From contig JAVKOQ010000370.1 of the NCBI GenBank assembly GCA_031835245.1, forward strand, positions 1-49,756: a stretch of 49,756 nt of DNA. The letters are read 5' to 3'. Position numbers and translations under genes: made by a program. Below are positions 1-11,204 of the stretch, piece after piece. Source of the stretch: Balamuthia mandrillaris (taxonomy: Eukaryota > Discosea > Longamoebia > Balamuthiidae). The first letter of the stretch is position 1, and every line of letters starts with the position of its first letter. The notes under the pieces were generated by a model. It did no database searches. It saw only the letters and a program-made list of their open reading frames with translations, and had not been told where the DNA came from.

Positions 1-339
1 AAAAAAAACACCCCTCGGCCTAATTGCCCGTGTGCAAAGCGCCGCGTGTGTTTTTATTGCACAAAAAAAGAATAAAAAAGGCGAAGAAGAAGGAGCGGGA
101 GAAGAGGGAGACAAAAGAAGAGAGAGAGAGAGAGAGAGAGACCCACACACAAGGGAGGGAAGGAATCCAGAGCTTATTTTTTTGCTTGTTCACTCCTCCG
201 GTCTTGCCTTGATTTTTCGTTTCGATTATTCAAAAAAAAAAAACATTCGATCGATTGATTGATTTTTTTTGAAGATAAAAAACAACCCCTACCACTCCCT
301 TTCCTCGCTTCACTTCGCTAAAAAAAGAAAAAAAGAAAG
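1..339 (+). other. Upstream/5' leader region of the ABC transporter gene
   Basis: No gene is visible here. The stretch holds a purine-rich run with a (GA)n tract at about 119-140, then A- and T-rich sequence up to the start codon of the ABC transporter. It is presumably promoter and 5' untranslated leader. The short frames over the GA tract encode only Arg/Glu repeats and look spurious. Confidence 0.5.
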
Positions 340-1196
340 ATGGTGTCTCACTCCAAGCTGGCCCCAGCTGCACAGGGCTGGCAACGCTACTTTGAGCTCT
401 TTGCCAAGAGCAAAGAGAGGAGCGCCGCCGGAGTTGGCGTGCTCGTCTGCGTCATCGTCTACGGCCTCATCACGCGCCGCTCCTCTGCCAAGAGCGACAA
501 GAAGGAGATCTTCTCCGGGGACACCAAGAAGGGCGCCTCCTCTTCCTCCTCTTCCTCGCGCAGCAAAGTGGCTGTGGACATGAACTTCTTTAGGAGGTTG
601 TGGAGCCTGCTGAAGATCATGATCCCCGGACCGTTTACGCCCGAGTCCGGATACATGGTGCTGGTCGCTTTCATGATGTTGGCGAGAACGTGGTGTGACG
701 TAAGTTCTTCTCTCCGTCTTTCTCTTCCTCTTCTTCGTCCTCACTTCCCCTTCTTGTTCTTCTTCTTCTCTCCTCTCTCCTCTCTCCTCTCCTCTCTCTC
801 TCCTCTCTCTCTCCTCTCTCTCTCCTCTCTCTCTCCTCTCGCCTATCTTCTTCTTTCTCTTGTTCTCTCTCCTCTCTCTCTCTCGTTCCCTTTTGTTCTC
901 TTTCGCTCTTCCCTAGCTTCCAATTACTGAGAATGAACAAATAACAAATTACTCAGGTTTGGATGTTGAAAAACGGAACAGCCATTGAAAGGACCATTAT
1001 CACGCGGGACTATAACGAATTCTTGAAGGTGTTCACCAACTTCATCTTGGCCTCCTTCCCCATTGCCGTCATCAACAACCTTCTCAAGTACGGCCTCAGC
1101 GAACTCGGCCTTCGCTTCCGGTGTCGTATCACTGACCATCTCTACAAGGAATATCTTAAAGGTCTTCTTTCTTTTTTTGTTCATCTTTGCCTTTTT

Positions 1197-1236
<40 letters not shown>

Positions 1237-2919
1237 GCTGCTTTCTTTTTTGACATTTCTTTCCTTCTCATTGAACATATGACCGCTTTAAAAAAAACAA
1301 AAGGCTTCACATACTACCAAGTATCCAACTTGGACAACCGGATCGCCAACGCAGATCAGCTTCTCACCCAAGACGTGGAGAAGTTCTGTAGCTCTGTGGC
1401 CGAACTCTACTCTAACATCAGCAAACCTATTCTCGACATCTTCATTTACGCACGCAAGCTCACTGGCGCCATTGGTTTCCAAGGACCCTCCAGCATGCTT
1501 GCCTATCTCATCCTCTCTGGCCTGGTGCTCACACGCATGCGTCGCCCCATCGGCCGCTTCACCGTCAACGAGCAACGCCTCGAGGGAGAGTTCCGTTATG
1601 TCAACTCTCGGCTTATCACCAACGCGGAGGAGGTTGCCTTCTACAACGGCAACAAGAAGGAGCGAGCTGTAATCAAGAGTACCTTTGATCGCCTGGTGGA
1701 TCACCTTCGCAACTCCATGCAGTTCCGTTGCTTGTTGGGCGTGGTGGACAGCCTCATCGCTAAGTACCTGGCTACCGTGGTGGGTTATCTCGTGGTGAGT
1801 CGGCCCTTCTTTGACCCCAAGGATGAGAAGCACAACCGCATGACCCACGGCGAGCTCATGGAGGACTACTACAAGAGCGGGCGCATGTTGATGAACATGG
1901 CCATGGCTGTGGGTCGGCTGGTCCTCGCCGGAAGGGAGCTGACGCGCCTAGCCGGCTATACAGCCCGAGTGACTGAACTCCAAACAGTCCTGAGGGACTT
2001 GAACCATGGAACCTACCAACGGACCATGGTCTCCAACTCCAACGATCTTCCTCCAACGAAAGGAGAAGACGGAGAAGGAGAAGGAGAAGAAGGAAAAGCT
2101 ACTTCATCAGGAGCAGGAAAACGAACAAGAGCGTCGCCGAGCAGACAACTCATTCCGAACAGCGGTAAGATAGTGACACAGGATCACATCATCAAGTTTG
2201 AGGACGTGCCCGTGGTCACCCCCAATGGCGACCTCCTCATCGAGAGCCTCAACTTTGAGGTGCGCTCGGGGATGAACGTGCTGGTCTGCGGACCCAACGG
2301 CTGCGGCAAGAGCTCCCTCTTCCGTATCCTCGGCGAGTTATGGCCTCTCTTTGGCGGAGTCTTGACCAAACCAGAGCCTAGCAAACTTTTCTACATCCCG
2401 CAGAGGCCTTACTTGGCGTTGGGCACGTTGAGAGATCAGGTCATCTACCCCCACTCCAAGAAGCAGATGCAGAGGGCGGGCCTGGCGGATGAAGACTTGG
2501 TCAAGTTCTTGGAGCAGGTGCACTTGGGATATCTTGTGGAGAGAGAAGGAGGATGGGATGCTGTTCAAGGTTTGTTTTTTGTCTTCTCTGTCTCTTTCTC
2601 TGTCTCTTTCTCATCTTTGTGAATGATCACAAAAAAAGATTGGGCGGACGTGCTGAGCGGCGGAGAGAAGCAAAGAGTGGCCATGGCTCGTTTGTTCTAT
2701 CACTGCCCTCAATTCGCCATCCTGGACGAGTGCACGAGCGCCGTCAGCGTGGACGTGGAGGGCTTCATGTACGAGCACTGCCGCGAGTTGGGCATCACCC
2801 TATTCACCGTCTCTCATCGCAAGTCTTTGTGGAAGCATCACGAGTACGTCCTTCAGTTCGACGGACGGGGCGCCTACGAGTTCAAAAAGATCGAAGAAGG
2901 CAATGAGTATGGTTCGTAA
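340..2919 (+). CDS. ABCD3: Peroxisomal ABC half transporter, ABCD3/PMP70-like
   Basis: Exons 340-699, 957-1161, 1304-2569 and 2639-2919 give 703 residues (human ABCD3 has 659). An N-terminal transmembrane domain (about 80-430) carries the D-subfamily EAA-like motif, seen as [14 protein letters not shown]-terminal nucleotide-binding domain has Walker [10 protein letters not shown] (about 518-526), signature LSGGEKQR (616-623), Walker [13 protein letters not shown] and the switch His in SHRKS. The stretch [18 protein letters not shown] and the ending [14 protein letters not shown] resemble PMP70 more than ABCD1/2. Such half transporters dimerise in the peroxisome membrane and import fatty acyl-CoAs for beta-oxidation; this is known of the family. 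An acidic, Ser-rich linker (about 430-475) between the domains is longer than usual. All introns are canonical and the frame closes in phase. It ends 273 bases before the convergent DUF4397 gene. Confidence 0.93.
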
Positions 2920-3093
2920 AACCACAATTTTTTTTTATTTGTTTGTAAGAGACTTTTTTTGTTTGTGCTTTCAAAAAAAATCACAACCCCTTTCCATCTC
3001 TGTTTTCTCTGTGCTTCTTGTTCTTTCGGTCTACTCTGTCTTCTCTCGCTCTGGCTTCTCTTCATCGTTCTCCTCATCGTTCTCTTCATCATT

Positions 3094-3138
<45 letters not shown>

Positions 3139-3192
3139 CAAACACACACCAAAGCAATTGAAAAAAAACAAGAACTGTTCTTGTTTTTTATT

Positions 3193-4301
3193 TTAACTTG
3201 AAAGAACTTCGTTTCCTTCCTGCTCTACACTGATAACGAGGGTGATGGGGTTCTCGAAGCTTCGCGCGATGCCAGACACCAGCAGCGTCCATCGAGCGGC
3301 AGGCGGCATGAAGATGTGACGGCTGACATAGGGGATCTCCTTGCGGCTGGCGCCGGCGAGCCTGAGGTCCACCTTGGTGACGACGTTGGGGTCGGCGCGG
3401 AGGTAGGAGCCCACGAAGCCATAGCCCACGTTCTCGTAGATGAGCACGCTGTTGATGTAGACGTCCACGTTGGGCACCGCTGCGAGGGGGAGGGTCGAAA
3501 GAAAGAAGAGCGGAAGTAATAGGAGGGGGAAGAAACAAGGATGGAAGAGGAGACACGAAGAGAGCAAACGGAGAGAGAAGAGAGAAGAGGGAAGAAAAGT
3601 GATAAAGAAAATAGAAGAGGTGGTGAAAGAGCAGGCAAGTGCAGAAAGTGATGAACAACAACAAAAAAAAAAAAATAAGAGTGGAAAAAAACAGACAACG
3701 GGTTGGCAGGATGAAGAACGAGAAACGCGGTCAGTCCAGTGGTAGCGTAACCTCTGCTTCAAGTTCCTTCTCTTCCTTTCTCTTCCTTTCTCTTCTGTCT
3801 TTCTCACTCTCACGTTTTTTTTTTGGTATTTTTTTTTTTTAAAAAGGGAGACTTACTTGCGGCAGCGTGCATGAGCCTCAAGCGCGCCTGGTTGGCGGGC
3901 ACCAAGTTCTGGATGTTGGTGGCCAACAGGAAGCCCGGCCTAAAGGTGGCGTCCTCCGGCTCCTCGTCCTGCAGCACCCCCACGGCCACCGCCGTGTAAC
4001 TCTGATTCTCCTCCAGGACGACCTCCTCGGCGACGGCCACGGGGAGGCCCAGCTCCGGCGGCCCGTAGGCGATGAAGGTGTAGGAGAGGGGCCGGATGCT
4101 GGGGGAGAGCTCGCCCGTGCCGTAGCGAACGTCGGAGGCGATGTTGGTGCCGATGTCCCCGCCGGTGGGGATGATGTCCACGTCGATGTTGGGAGGGGCG
4201 TTGGGGCCGGCGATGGAGTGGAAGACGAGCACTCTCGTCTCCGCTCGTGCCAGTGATGTCACCGTTAGAAGTAGAAGTAGCAGCGTGAATGTGACTCTCA
4301 T
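3193..4301 (-). CDS. Secreted protein with two DUF4397-type domains
   Basis: Sense exons 4301-3857 and 3479-3193 encode 243 residues. A signal peptide is clear: MRVTF, a Leu run, then cleavage probably after SLARA near residue 20. The mature part has two halves. The first (about 21-135) starts TRVLVFHSIAGPNAPPNIDV. The second starts ARLRLMHAAATVPNVDVYIN, the typical opening of DUF4397 domains, small beta-sandwich modules of secreted or wall-associated bacterial and amoebal proteins. Molecular function of the family is unknown. The intron has donor GTAAGT at 3856 and acceptor CAG at 3480 and joins in phase 1. One NQS glycosylation sequon is present. No membrane anchor or GPI signal is visible at the C-terminus, so secretion is the likely fate. 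It is convergent with the upstream ABC gene. Confidence 0.82.
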
Positions 4302-4837
4302 TTTTTTTGTCTGTATTGTTTATCGTTTTTTTTTCTTTTCTCTCTCTCTCTCTCTTGTAAGATGCAAAGAAGTAAAAGTCGTCCCCTATTACTTTCTTTT
4401 CCCTCTTAAACCCTCCCCTATTTCCCAAACCACACCCCGAGATCAGCCTTCTTCAAACGTTGTGCACTTTCCTCCTCCTTGGTTCTCCTCTTTCTTTGTT
4501 GGTTTCAAGTTTAGTGGGGGTTAAGATTTTTTTGGCTGATAACAAAAATTTTAACAGTTCAACGAAACGACGTTTCCTTTTTAAAGCCGAAACTGATAAA
4601 CGACCGCTGACGTGTGTGCGTGCACGTATCGAAAACATGTTTGTTGCTGGCAAACGTATAGAAGGAGGACAAGCGAGCTGCCGACACGACGTCCTCAACA
4701 GCCAAGATGAGGACGTCGTGTGCGAAGAAGTCCTCTGTTTAACCAATCTCAAGTGGAAAGACTTGGAAGACTTTGAGGAGATCAAGGCTTTGGACAAGTT
4801 AATCAAGAGCTTGGAAAGCCCTTCTATATTCACAGGC
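4302..4837. other. Intergenic: DUF4397 promoter and 3' flank of the F-box/SUKH gene
   Basis: No supported gene. It holds the presumed promoter and leader of the DUF4397 gene, with a (CT)n tract at about 4337-4356 next to its start, and the 3' untranslated sequence of the F-box/SUKH gene. A perfect 14-base inverted repeat lies at 4684-4721 (listed separately). Open frames across it on both strands have no recognisable protein features. Confidence 0.5.
4684..4721. repeat. Perfect 14-bp inverted repeat (hairpin), 10-base loop
   Basis: Left arm 4684-4697 (ACACGACGTCCTCA) and right arm 4708-4721 (TGAGGACGTCGTGT) are exact reverse complements around a 10-base spacer. Each arm contains the self-palindrome GACGTC. 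It lies 117 bases past the stop codon of the F-box/SUKH gene, so it may be in that gene's 3' UTR, where it would fold into a stable stem-loop. It could equally be a paired protein-binding site on DNA. Confidence 0.75.
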
Positions 4838-6270
4838 TTATTCCAGCTTCTCCACAAGAATCTCCCACTCCTCCACGGTGACGTTCAGCTTGAGGTAGTC
4901 ATCCCAATAGGGTCCCGCGGAGCGAAACCGCTTGGTCGCTCTCTCCGGGGCATCCCTTCCGAGCGTCAGCAACGGCCACCGATAGCTCGAGGGCTGGTGC
5001 CACCAACCGCAATAAAGGGAAGGCGCACGGTGCAAGGACTTTCGAAGCCAGTCAAAGAGGTCCGTGGCGGAGAAGTGAAAGGTCGTGCCGCAAACCCAGA
5101 TGATGGAGTTCCCCACGCTGGATGGATGGGAAGGAAGGAAGAAGACATCAAAGAGAGGGATAAGAGGGCGTGCCGCTCGGTCCACTTTCGGGTCGTACAG
5201 TGCCCCAACTTTGGCGATGTTGACGTCGTTGTTCACAGCAGCGAGAAGGAGGGATGGAAGCCAGTATTGAAGAGGTTCTTTGGGTGCACTCTCTTGCGAT
5301 TGATTTTGTGCTAAGGAAAAAGAAGCAGAAGAAGCTCCAGAAGAAGAAGAAGTCGATGACGAAGAAGAAGGAGAACAAAAAGAAGAAGAAGATGATGATG
5401 ACGAAGAAAGAAGCAGGCGAGGAAGGGTTTGACATAAGAGCCTCCAATCGGGCCATCCTCCACTGCAAGGCAAACCCAACGACAGAAATAGGCGAAGATC
5501 CGGAGGGAAACAAAACTTACAGCGACTCTCCAACAGGTCAAACTCTTCATCGTTCAGCCCCTCCACCACCCGCACTTGATGCAGGTCTCTGAGCCGATCG
5601 AGTGCGGTTTGAAAGAACATCTTCTCCTCTAACCATCGAAAGTGGAAGAGCTGTTTCCAGTCTGCCTCCATTACCTCCGTTGGAATAGCGCGGTGGTGCT
5701 GCAAGCTTCTCCATTTGTGCTGTGGTGCCTCGTTCTTTACCTCCCTTTTTGCTTCCGCAATTCTTCTCTGTCTTCTCTTTCGTTTCTTTGGTGGACTGCT
5801 TCTGCTGTTATCATCTGTGCGGCTTTGCTCTTGTTGTGGCTTGGCTTCTTCCACTTCTTTGTTGTTTTGTTCGTATTTTCGTTTCTGGCCGAAAGTGTGA
5901 CGGGAAACAAAGTCCTCTTTGGAGTACCGGTTCTCTTTGCTCCGCAACGACCGCATGTGCTGTGCGTCCCTCCATCGTTGCTCATAGAGCAGATACCACA
6001 TATATCTGTCCTCTATATAGGTATAACGAAAAAAAAAAAACATAGCGAATGGATCAGTAACAGTTTTTGCCTTGGTTTAAAGCATACGCGAGGCTTTCTT
6101 CATGTACCCAACACATTGTGCCAATGCTGACAAACATGAGAAGCCCTGCCGATGGATTTGACGTCCAACCACAGGAAGACGTTCATGAGGACTTCATCTC
6201 CCAAGCATTCGATCAGCGGCAACACATCGTCGGATGGTATCACCGCCGTTGTTCCTGCGTCTACGCTCAT
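4838..6270 (-). CDS. F-box protein with a SMI1/KNR4 (SUKH-type) domain
   Basis: Sense exons 6270-6108 and 6012-4838 encode 445 residues. Exon 1 holds an F-box (about residues 20-55): DEVLMNVFLWL, then HVCQHWHNVL; the following LYEQRWRDAQH is typical of sequence just after an F-box. The exons join in phase 1 (TTGG|GTACAT to TATAG|AGGAC), which removes an artefactual start in exon 2. After a basic region (about 85-150) comes DEEFDLLESRCKFCFPPDLRLFLSLGLP followed by GWPDWR, a hallmark of SMI1/KNR4-like domains (about 190-420). A Ser run interrupts the domain. F-box proteins recruit substrates to SCF ubiquitin ligases, and plant SKIP16 has the same F-box plus KNR4 order with an added ApaG domain that is absent here. 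The substrate is unknown. Confidence 0.8.
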
Positions 6271-6584
6271 TTGTTCCTTTCTTTCTTTCTAGCTCTCTTT
6301 CTCTGTTGTTGTAAAGCGTTACCACCTGTTATCAAAAGAAAAAAAACTGTTCGTTGCTTTTTCTTTCTGTCGACATGACTTACGTCACAATTTTCCTTTA
6401 ATGCACCTCTGTGACGTGTATTTTAAAAGCTGCGTAGTGAAACGCTCTCACGTCCTCTCTCACGTCTATCCACAAAAAAGTTAAAAAAAGAAAAAAGAAA
6501 AAAGTTTTAAACAAACGATCGTTTTTTTTTTTCTGTGTTTTAAAAACAAAAGAACAAAAAGAAAGAGAGGAACAGTTGCTTCTC
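6271..6584. other. Short intergenic gap between F-box/SUKH start and PSMA6 stop
   Basis: This 314-base gap holds the promoter side of the F-box/SUKH gene and the 3' end of the PSMA6 gene; both are transcribed leftward. It contains several A and T runs (about 6340-6360, 6480-6535). No coding sequence or RNA gene is recognisable. Confidence 0.5.
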
Positions 6585-7882
6585 TTAATCCCTTTCGGCA
6601 ATGTCGGTCAGCTGTCTCTCGATCTCCTCCTCCGACAAAACTCTAAAGTTGGGCTGGTCGGCGCTCACCACGCCCACCTCGATGTCCGATGCCTTAAAGT
6701 CCTCCCCGAGCACCGTTTGCAACGCGTTTATCGCCATCTTTTTGGTTTTTTTGTTTTGTTTTTTTTTTTTCGGGTTAGAACAGAGAGAATGGAGAGACGA
6801 GTGAAGAGAGAAACAGAGAAGAGAGAAGAGAGAAGAGAGAAGAGAGAGAAGAGAACAAGAGAACAGAGAGAGAAGCAGAGAAGCAGAGAGAGAGAGAGCG
6901 CGCGAGAGAAGAGATAAAAGAGAGAAGCAGAGAAGCAGAGAAGCAGAGAACAGAGAGAGATTAGAAGATGAACGAAAATAAGTGAAAATAAGAAGAGGAG
7001 AAACAGCAAAGAAGAGAGAAAAAAAAACAAAGAAATGTCTCCTTCGATCGAACGAACCTTGACGGTTTTGTCTTGATCGAGTTGAGGGTTGTTCTTGAAC
7101 TTCTTTTCGAGAAAGTTGGTGGCCTCCTGCTCCTTCTGCCCGGCGCAGCAGGCCTTGTAGCCCATGTAGCTGCCCGCTGGGTCGCACTTGTAGAGCTGAG
7201 GACCCCATTCGTCGTCAATTCCAATCAATATCATGGCTGCAACAGCAAAGGGAGAGAGGTTCTTAGCAACAACGAAAGCAAAAAAGAGAGAACGAAAAGC
7301 AGCAAAGCAGGAAAAAAAATGAACGTGTGAAACCAAAAAAAAAAGCAACAAAAAAGACAAACGCAGCGAAAAACAAAAACAGAAAGAAAAGAAAGGAGGA
7401 ACATACCAACGCCAAGAGGACGCATGTAAGCGTGTTGTGTGAAAACTTGGGCAATGTCAGCCATGCGCTTGGCCAAAGTGGAGACGGGCATATCGTAACC
7501 GTATTTGTATTCAAACTCTGCCGCCTCCATTCGTGCGCGCTGCACTTGCGCACGAGCATCCGCTAAAAGGAATCCGGTGAAGAATGAGAATAAGTGGAAG
7601 CAAAGAGGTGAAACGAAATAGATGGAGAAGAAAGGACAAGAGAGGAGAAGAGAACGAGGCGAGCAGAAACGTGAAGAGAAGATGAGAAGAAGGAAGCAGA
7701 GGGAAAGAATAGGGGAGATACGAACGCAGCATTCCAGTCATAACACACCCAATCTTGTCAGTGATTCTGAAGAGATGGGAGACAGAGCTGGGATCGATCA
7801 GCTTGTCCTGTAGCACAAGAACCAAACGTAGAGTGAGTTTAAACTCACCAAACCATCATAAAGTAAAGAAGACAAAAAGAAG

Positions 7883-7919
<37 letters not shown>

Positions 7920-8070
7920 AGAAGCGTGAGAACAACGAACGGGAATCTTTTTCTGTGTGATGACGGCACAGCTGTCAGCGCCTCGAACGCCAATGGAAGT
8001 GAGGTTGCTTGACTTGATGGCCTTAAACGCATACTCTATTACCCACCCGACCAACAATCAGAAAAAAAAC

Positions 8071-8109
<39 letters not shown>

Positions 8110-8234
8110 AGAGAGAGGGAGAAAACAAATAATCATTGAATTCTTCGATTCATACCAACTTGGTAGAGCTTGCCCTCAGGAGAGAAGATGGTGATGTGGC
8201 GGTCATAACCCGCGCTGGTGGAAGATCGACTCAT
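6585..8234 (-). CDS. PSMA6: 20S proteasome subunit alpha type-6
   Basis: Six sense exons (8234-8156, 8035-7941, 7807-7726, 7562-7407, 7236-7058, 6737-6585) join in phase to 247 residues; human PSMA6 has 246. The N-terminus [33 protein letters not shown] carries the alpha-subunit signature, [12 protein letters not shown] being specific for alpha-6. Further matches are [27 protein letters not shown] and the ending LTDIAERD. The product is one of seven alpha-ring subunits of the 20S core, which gates substrate entry; alpha subunits lack the catalytic N-terminal Thr, as here. Each intron is pyrimidine-rich in sense and two contain (CT)n runs (GA on the plus strand). It shares an upstream region with the divergent aldehyde dehydrogenase gene, with a tRNA gene in between. 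Confidence 0.97.
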
Positions 8235-8465
8235 CGTGTGTGTGTTTTTTGTCCTGCTACTTTTTTTTTTGTGGGCTTACTAGTTCTCCACTACTTTTTT
8301 TTTTGTTGGCCTTTTTTTTTTGTTTTTCTTTTCCAGCAAAACAATGCGTGGGGGAGTTTGCTTGGCTAGGTCGTGGGATACGCATACTCAATATTTGTCG
8401 ACAAAATTCACGTCGTCACGATTGATTTTCCTCACGTCGTCCCAAAGTCTGGGCAACAAAAAATC

Positions 8466-8470
8466 AAAAA
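8466..8470 (-). terminator. Pol III terminator of tRNA-Gln
   Basis: Five A on the plus strand (T5 in the sense of the tRNA) lie seven bases past the tRNA 3' end, followed by a second T run. This is the standard RNA polymerase III stop signal. Confidence 0.75.
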
Positions 8471-8476
8471 GAGATG

Positions 8477-8548
8477 CAGCCCCACCCAGAATCGAACTGA
8501 GGGCGCGAGAACCAGAACCTCGCATGTTACCAACTACACCATGGGGCT
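8477..8548 (-). tRNA. tRNA-Gln, anticodon CUG
   Basis: A 72-nt cloverleaf without intron. The acceptor stem AGCCCCA/TGGGGCT pairs at all 7 positions. The D arm is GTGT/ACAT around AGTTGGTA. The anticodon stem CGAGG/TCTCG has one G-U pair, the loop is TTCTGGT with anticodon CTG, and the T arm CTCAG/CTGGG carries loop TTCGATT. Discriminator base is G. The A box (TGGTGTAGTTGG) and B box (GTTCGATTC) are intact, and a T5 pol III terminator follows at about 8466-8470 on the minus strand. The first pair is A-U rather than the usual G-C of eukaryotic tRNA-Gln. It sits between the divergent PSMA6 and aldehyde dehydrogenase starts. Confidence 0.93.
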
Positions 8549-8688
8549 TCGACACGGATTAATTTCATTCAATTCGGTTCAAGATTTATTTCCCACCTTA
8601 CCAAACCGCATTTTAGTACCCCCTTAAATTTAAGGTCATTTAGAAGAAAAAGAAAGAAAAAAGTTGCTTTAAAAAAAAATAAGAGAAG

Positions 8689-9121
8689 ATGCAGCGCTCG
8701 GTGGGCCTTTGTCGTTCTTCCTCTTCTGTTCCTCGCTTTGGCTTCTTCTTGCCCTCCTCCTCCCCTCTGCGCACTTTCTCTTCGTCTGCTTTTGTGCAAA
8801 GCGGGTCCGTCTTTTGTTTTTTTGAATTCCTATTTTTTTTCGATTTTTTTCGCTCATCAAAATACTTTTTGCTGATTCACTTTTGATTTTTTTTTTTTCT
8901 CACTCCCTCGACCAGACGAAGCTCCATCACGCTGACCAATCCGGCCACGGAGGAGAGGGTCGTTTTCTCGGAGCCGCACGATGACGCCGTCTCCATCAAG
9001 GAGAAGTTCCAAAAGGCTAAGCTGGCCCAGTCGGAGCTGGGCGGGTGGGCCGCTCGCTCTAACCTCGAGGGGAGAAAAGCTGCCATTCAAAAGTAAGTCA
9101 TCGTTGCGTTGCACAAGAGCT

Positions 9122-9154
<33 letters not shown>

Positions 9155-11123
9155 TCGTGTTTGTTGCTGTAACGCTTCCTCTTTTTTGTTTATCCCTCTT
9201 TCTCACTCACAAACTTCCTTCCATGTTTTTTTAAATCGTACTGCTTTCTTCTTCTTTGTTCTTTGTTCTTCTTTCTTTGTTCTTCTTTCTTCTTTGCTCC
9301 CTGCTTCTTCTGTTTGAAATACAAATAAAAAGGTTTTATGCTGCTCTCCAGAAGAAAGAGATAGTCGATGAAGCGGCCAAGAATTTGAGTTTGGACATGG
9401 GCAAGCCGTTGTCGCAGGCTCAAGGAGAGGTCAGTTCCACTTTGGGCCGAGTTCGCTTCTTCCTTGACAACATCGACCAAGTGATGAAAGATGACGTTGT
9501 CCATAAAGATGGCCAGGTTTTGTTCTCTCGTGCTCTCTCCTCTCCTCTTTAACTGCATTATTTCTCTCTGGTTTTCGCTAAACACATGTACACAACTGGT
9601 TAACCAGATGACTGAAATCATTAGACCAGAGCCTTTGGGAGTGGTGGCCAACATCTCAGCATGGAACTATCCTTGGTTCGTTGGCACCAACGCCTTCATT
9701 CCAGCTCTTCTCACTGGTAATGCCGTCCTTTACAAACCTTCCGAATTTGCCTTGGTAGCTTCTTTCTCTTTCTCTTTCATTATCTTTTCTTTCTTTGCTC
9801 TGCTTTTCTTTTCTTCTCTTCTCTTCGGTCTCTCTGTCATTGGTTTCTTCTCTTTTCCTCTTTCCTTTCTCCTTCATCATTTAACGGAGCGGCTCTCTGT
9901 GGACGAAATCAGCGCACTGGCAAGTTCATGACGGACCTACTTCACGAGAGTGGTGTGCCCAAAGAGCTTTTCGCCCCAGTCTACGGTGATGGTAAGGTTG
10001 GTGAGGCCATCCTTCAACAGCCCATCGACGGTGTTTTCTTCACCGGATCTGTGTCTACTGGTCTTAAGGTTGGTCTCTCTCTCTCTCTCTCTCTCTCTCT
10101 CCTGCTCTCAAGATTATTCGCTGATGAATTGTTTACGGTAGATAAACCAAGCGGTAGCCTCTCGTGCCATCAAAGTGCAATTGGAGTTGGGTGGCAAAGA
10201 TCCCGCTTATGTTCTCCCTGACGTTGACATCAGTACTTTATTCCCTCGCCTTTCTCACCTAACATTTCCGAAATGTTTACTCATCGTTTCTTTCCCATCA
10301 GAAAATGCTGCCGCTGTTTTGGCCGACGGTGCCTTCTACAACACCGGCCAGAGCTGTTGCTCTGTCGAGCGCATCTATGTGCACGAGTCCATCTACGAGC
10401 CCTTCCTCCAGCACTTTGTTGAAGAAGTCAAAGGCTTCTCCCGCCACGTCGGCGGTCCCTTCGAAGACAAAGTCTACATCGGCCCCGTCGTTCAAAAGAA
10501 GCAACTCGACTTTTTGGAGAAACAAGTTCAGGACGCGGTGAGTAAAGGAGCCAAGCTCTTGCTCGGTGGAAAGCGCTATTCCACGAGTGAGTTTGCCAAG
10601 GGATACTTTTTCCAGCCGACCGTCTTGACGGAGGTTAACTCTTCCATGGACGTCATGAAGGAAGAGTCCTTTGGACCTATTATTGGTTTGTGCTTTCTTC
10701 CTTTCTTTTATGTTTTTTTTTGGATTTTTTTAACTCATCGCTATACAATCACACGAAAACAGGGATTCAAAAGGTATCTTCGGACGAGGAAGCGTTGCTG
10801 TTGATGAACGACACCAAGTACGGCCTCACCGCCTCTGTTTTCACCAAAGACAAGGAGCGCGCTTTGACCCTTTTGAGCCGCTTGAACGTAGGCACTGCTT
10901 ACTGGAACTGCTGCGACAGGGTTTCTCCTCACCTTCCTTGGTCTGGTAAGTGATCTCTCTGTCTTTTTCTCGTTCTTCTTTTTCATCATATCCGCTCACT
11001 CTCTTTGGTTCTCTCTTCTTAAAAAACCCAGGTCGCAACTTCTCTGGACTGGGTCTCACTCTCTCCGTGGAAGGCATTCGGACATTCACTCAACCCAAGG
11101 CGCTCCATCTCAAACAGCTCTGA
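8689..11123 (+). CDS. Aldehyde dehydrogenase (NAD(P)+-dependent, ALDH superfamily)
   Basis: Nine exons (8689-8804, 8916-9092, 9333-9516, 9608-9754, 9913-10068, 10142-10232, 10302-10685, 10763-10945, 11032-11123) join in phase to 509 residues. The core shows SAWNYPWFVGTN, LLTGNAVLYKPSEFAL, FTGSVSTG (cofactor binding), LELGGKDP with the general-base Glu (about 275), NTGQSCCSVERI with the catalytic Cys (309/310), and KEESFGPII. The first 40 residues (MQRSVGLCRSSSSVPRFGFF then LRTFSSS) are basic and Ser-rich without acidic residues, so a mitochondrial presequence is likely. The enzyme oxidises an aldehyde to its acid. The ending DRVSPHLPWSGRNFSGLG resembles a bacterial-type ALDH clade; substrate cannot be assigned. 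Its stop lies 81 bases from the stop of the convergent carotenoid-oxygenase gene. Confidence 0.92.
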
Positions 11124-11204
11124 AAAAAAAACCACAACCCACTTCTTTTTTGTTTCGAACAAACAACGGTTTTTTTTCCTCCCTCAACAATGAAGAAAAA
11201 GAGT

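Noticed and set aside
4460-5314. 284-codon plus-strand frame antisense to the F-box/SUKH gene
   Set aside because: The minus strand carries the recognisable domains; the plus frame is compositionally a shadow with no family features.
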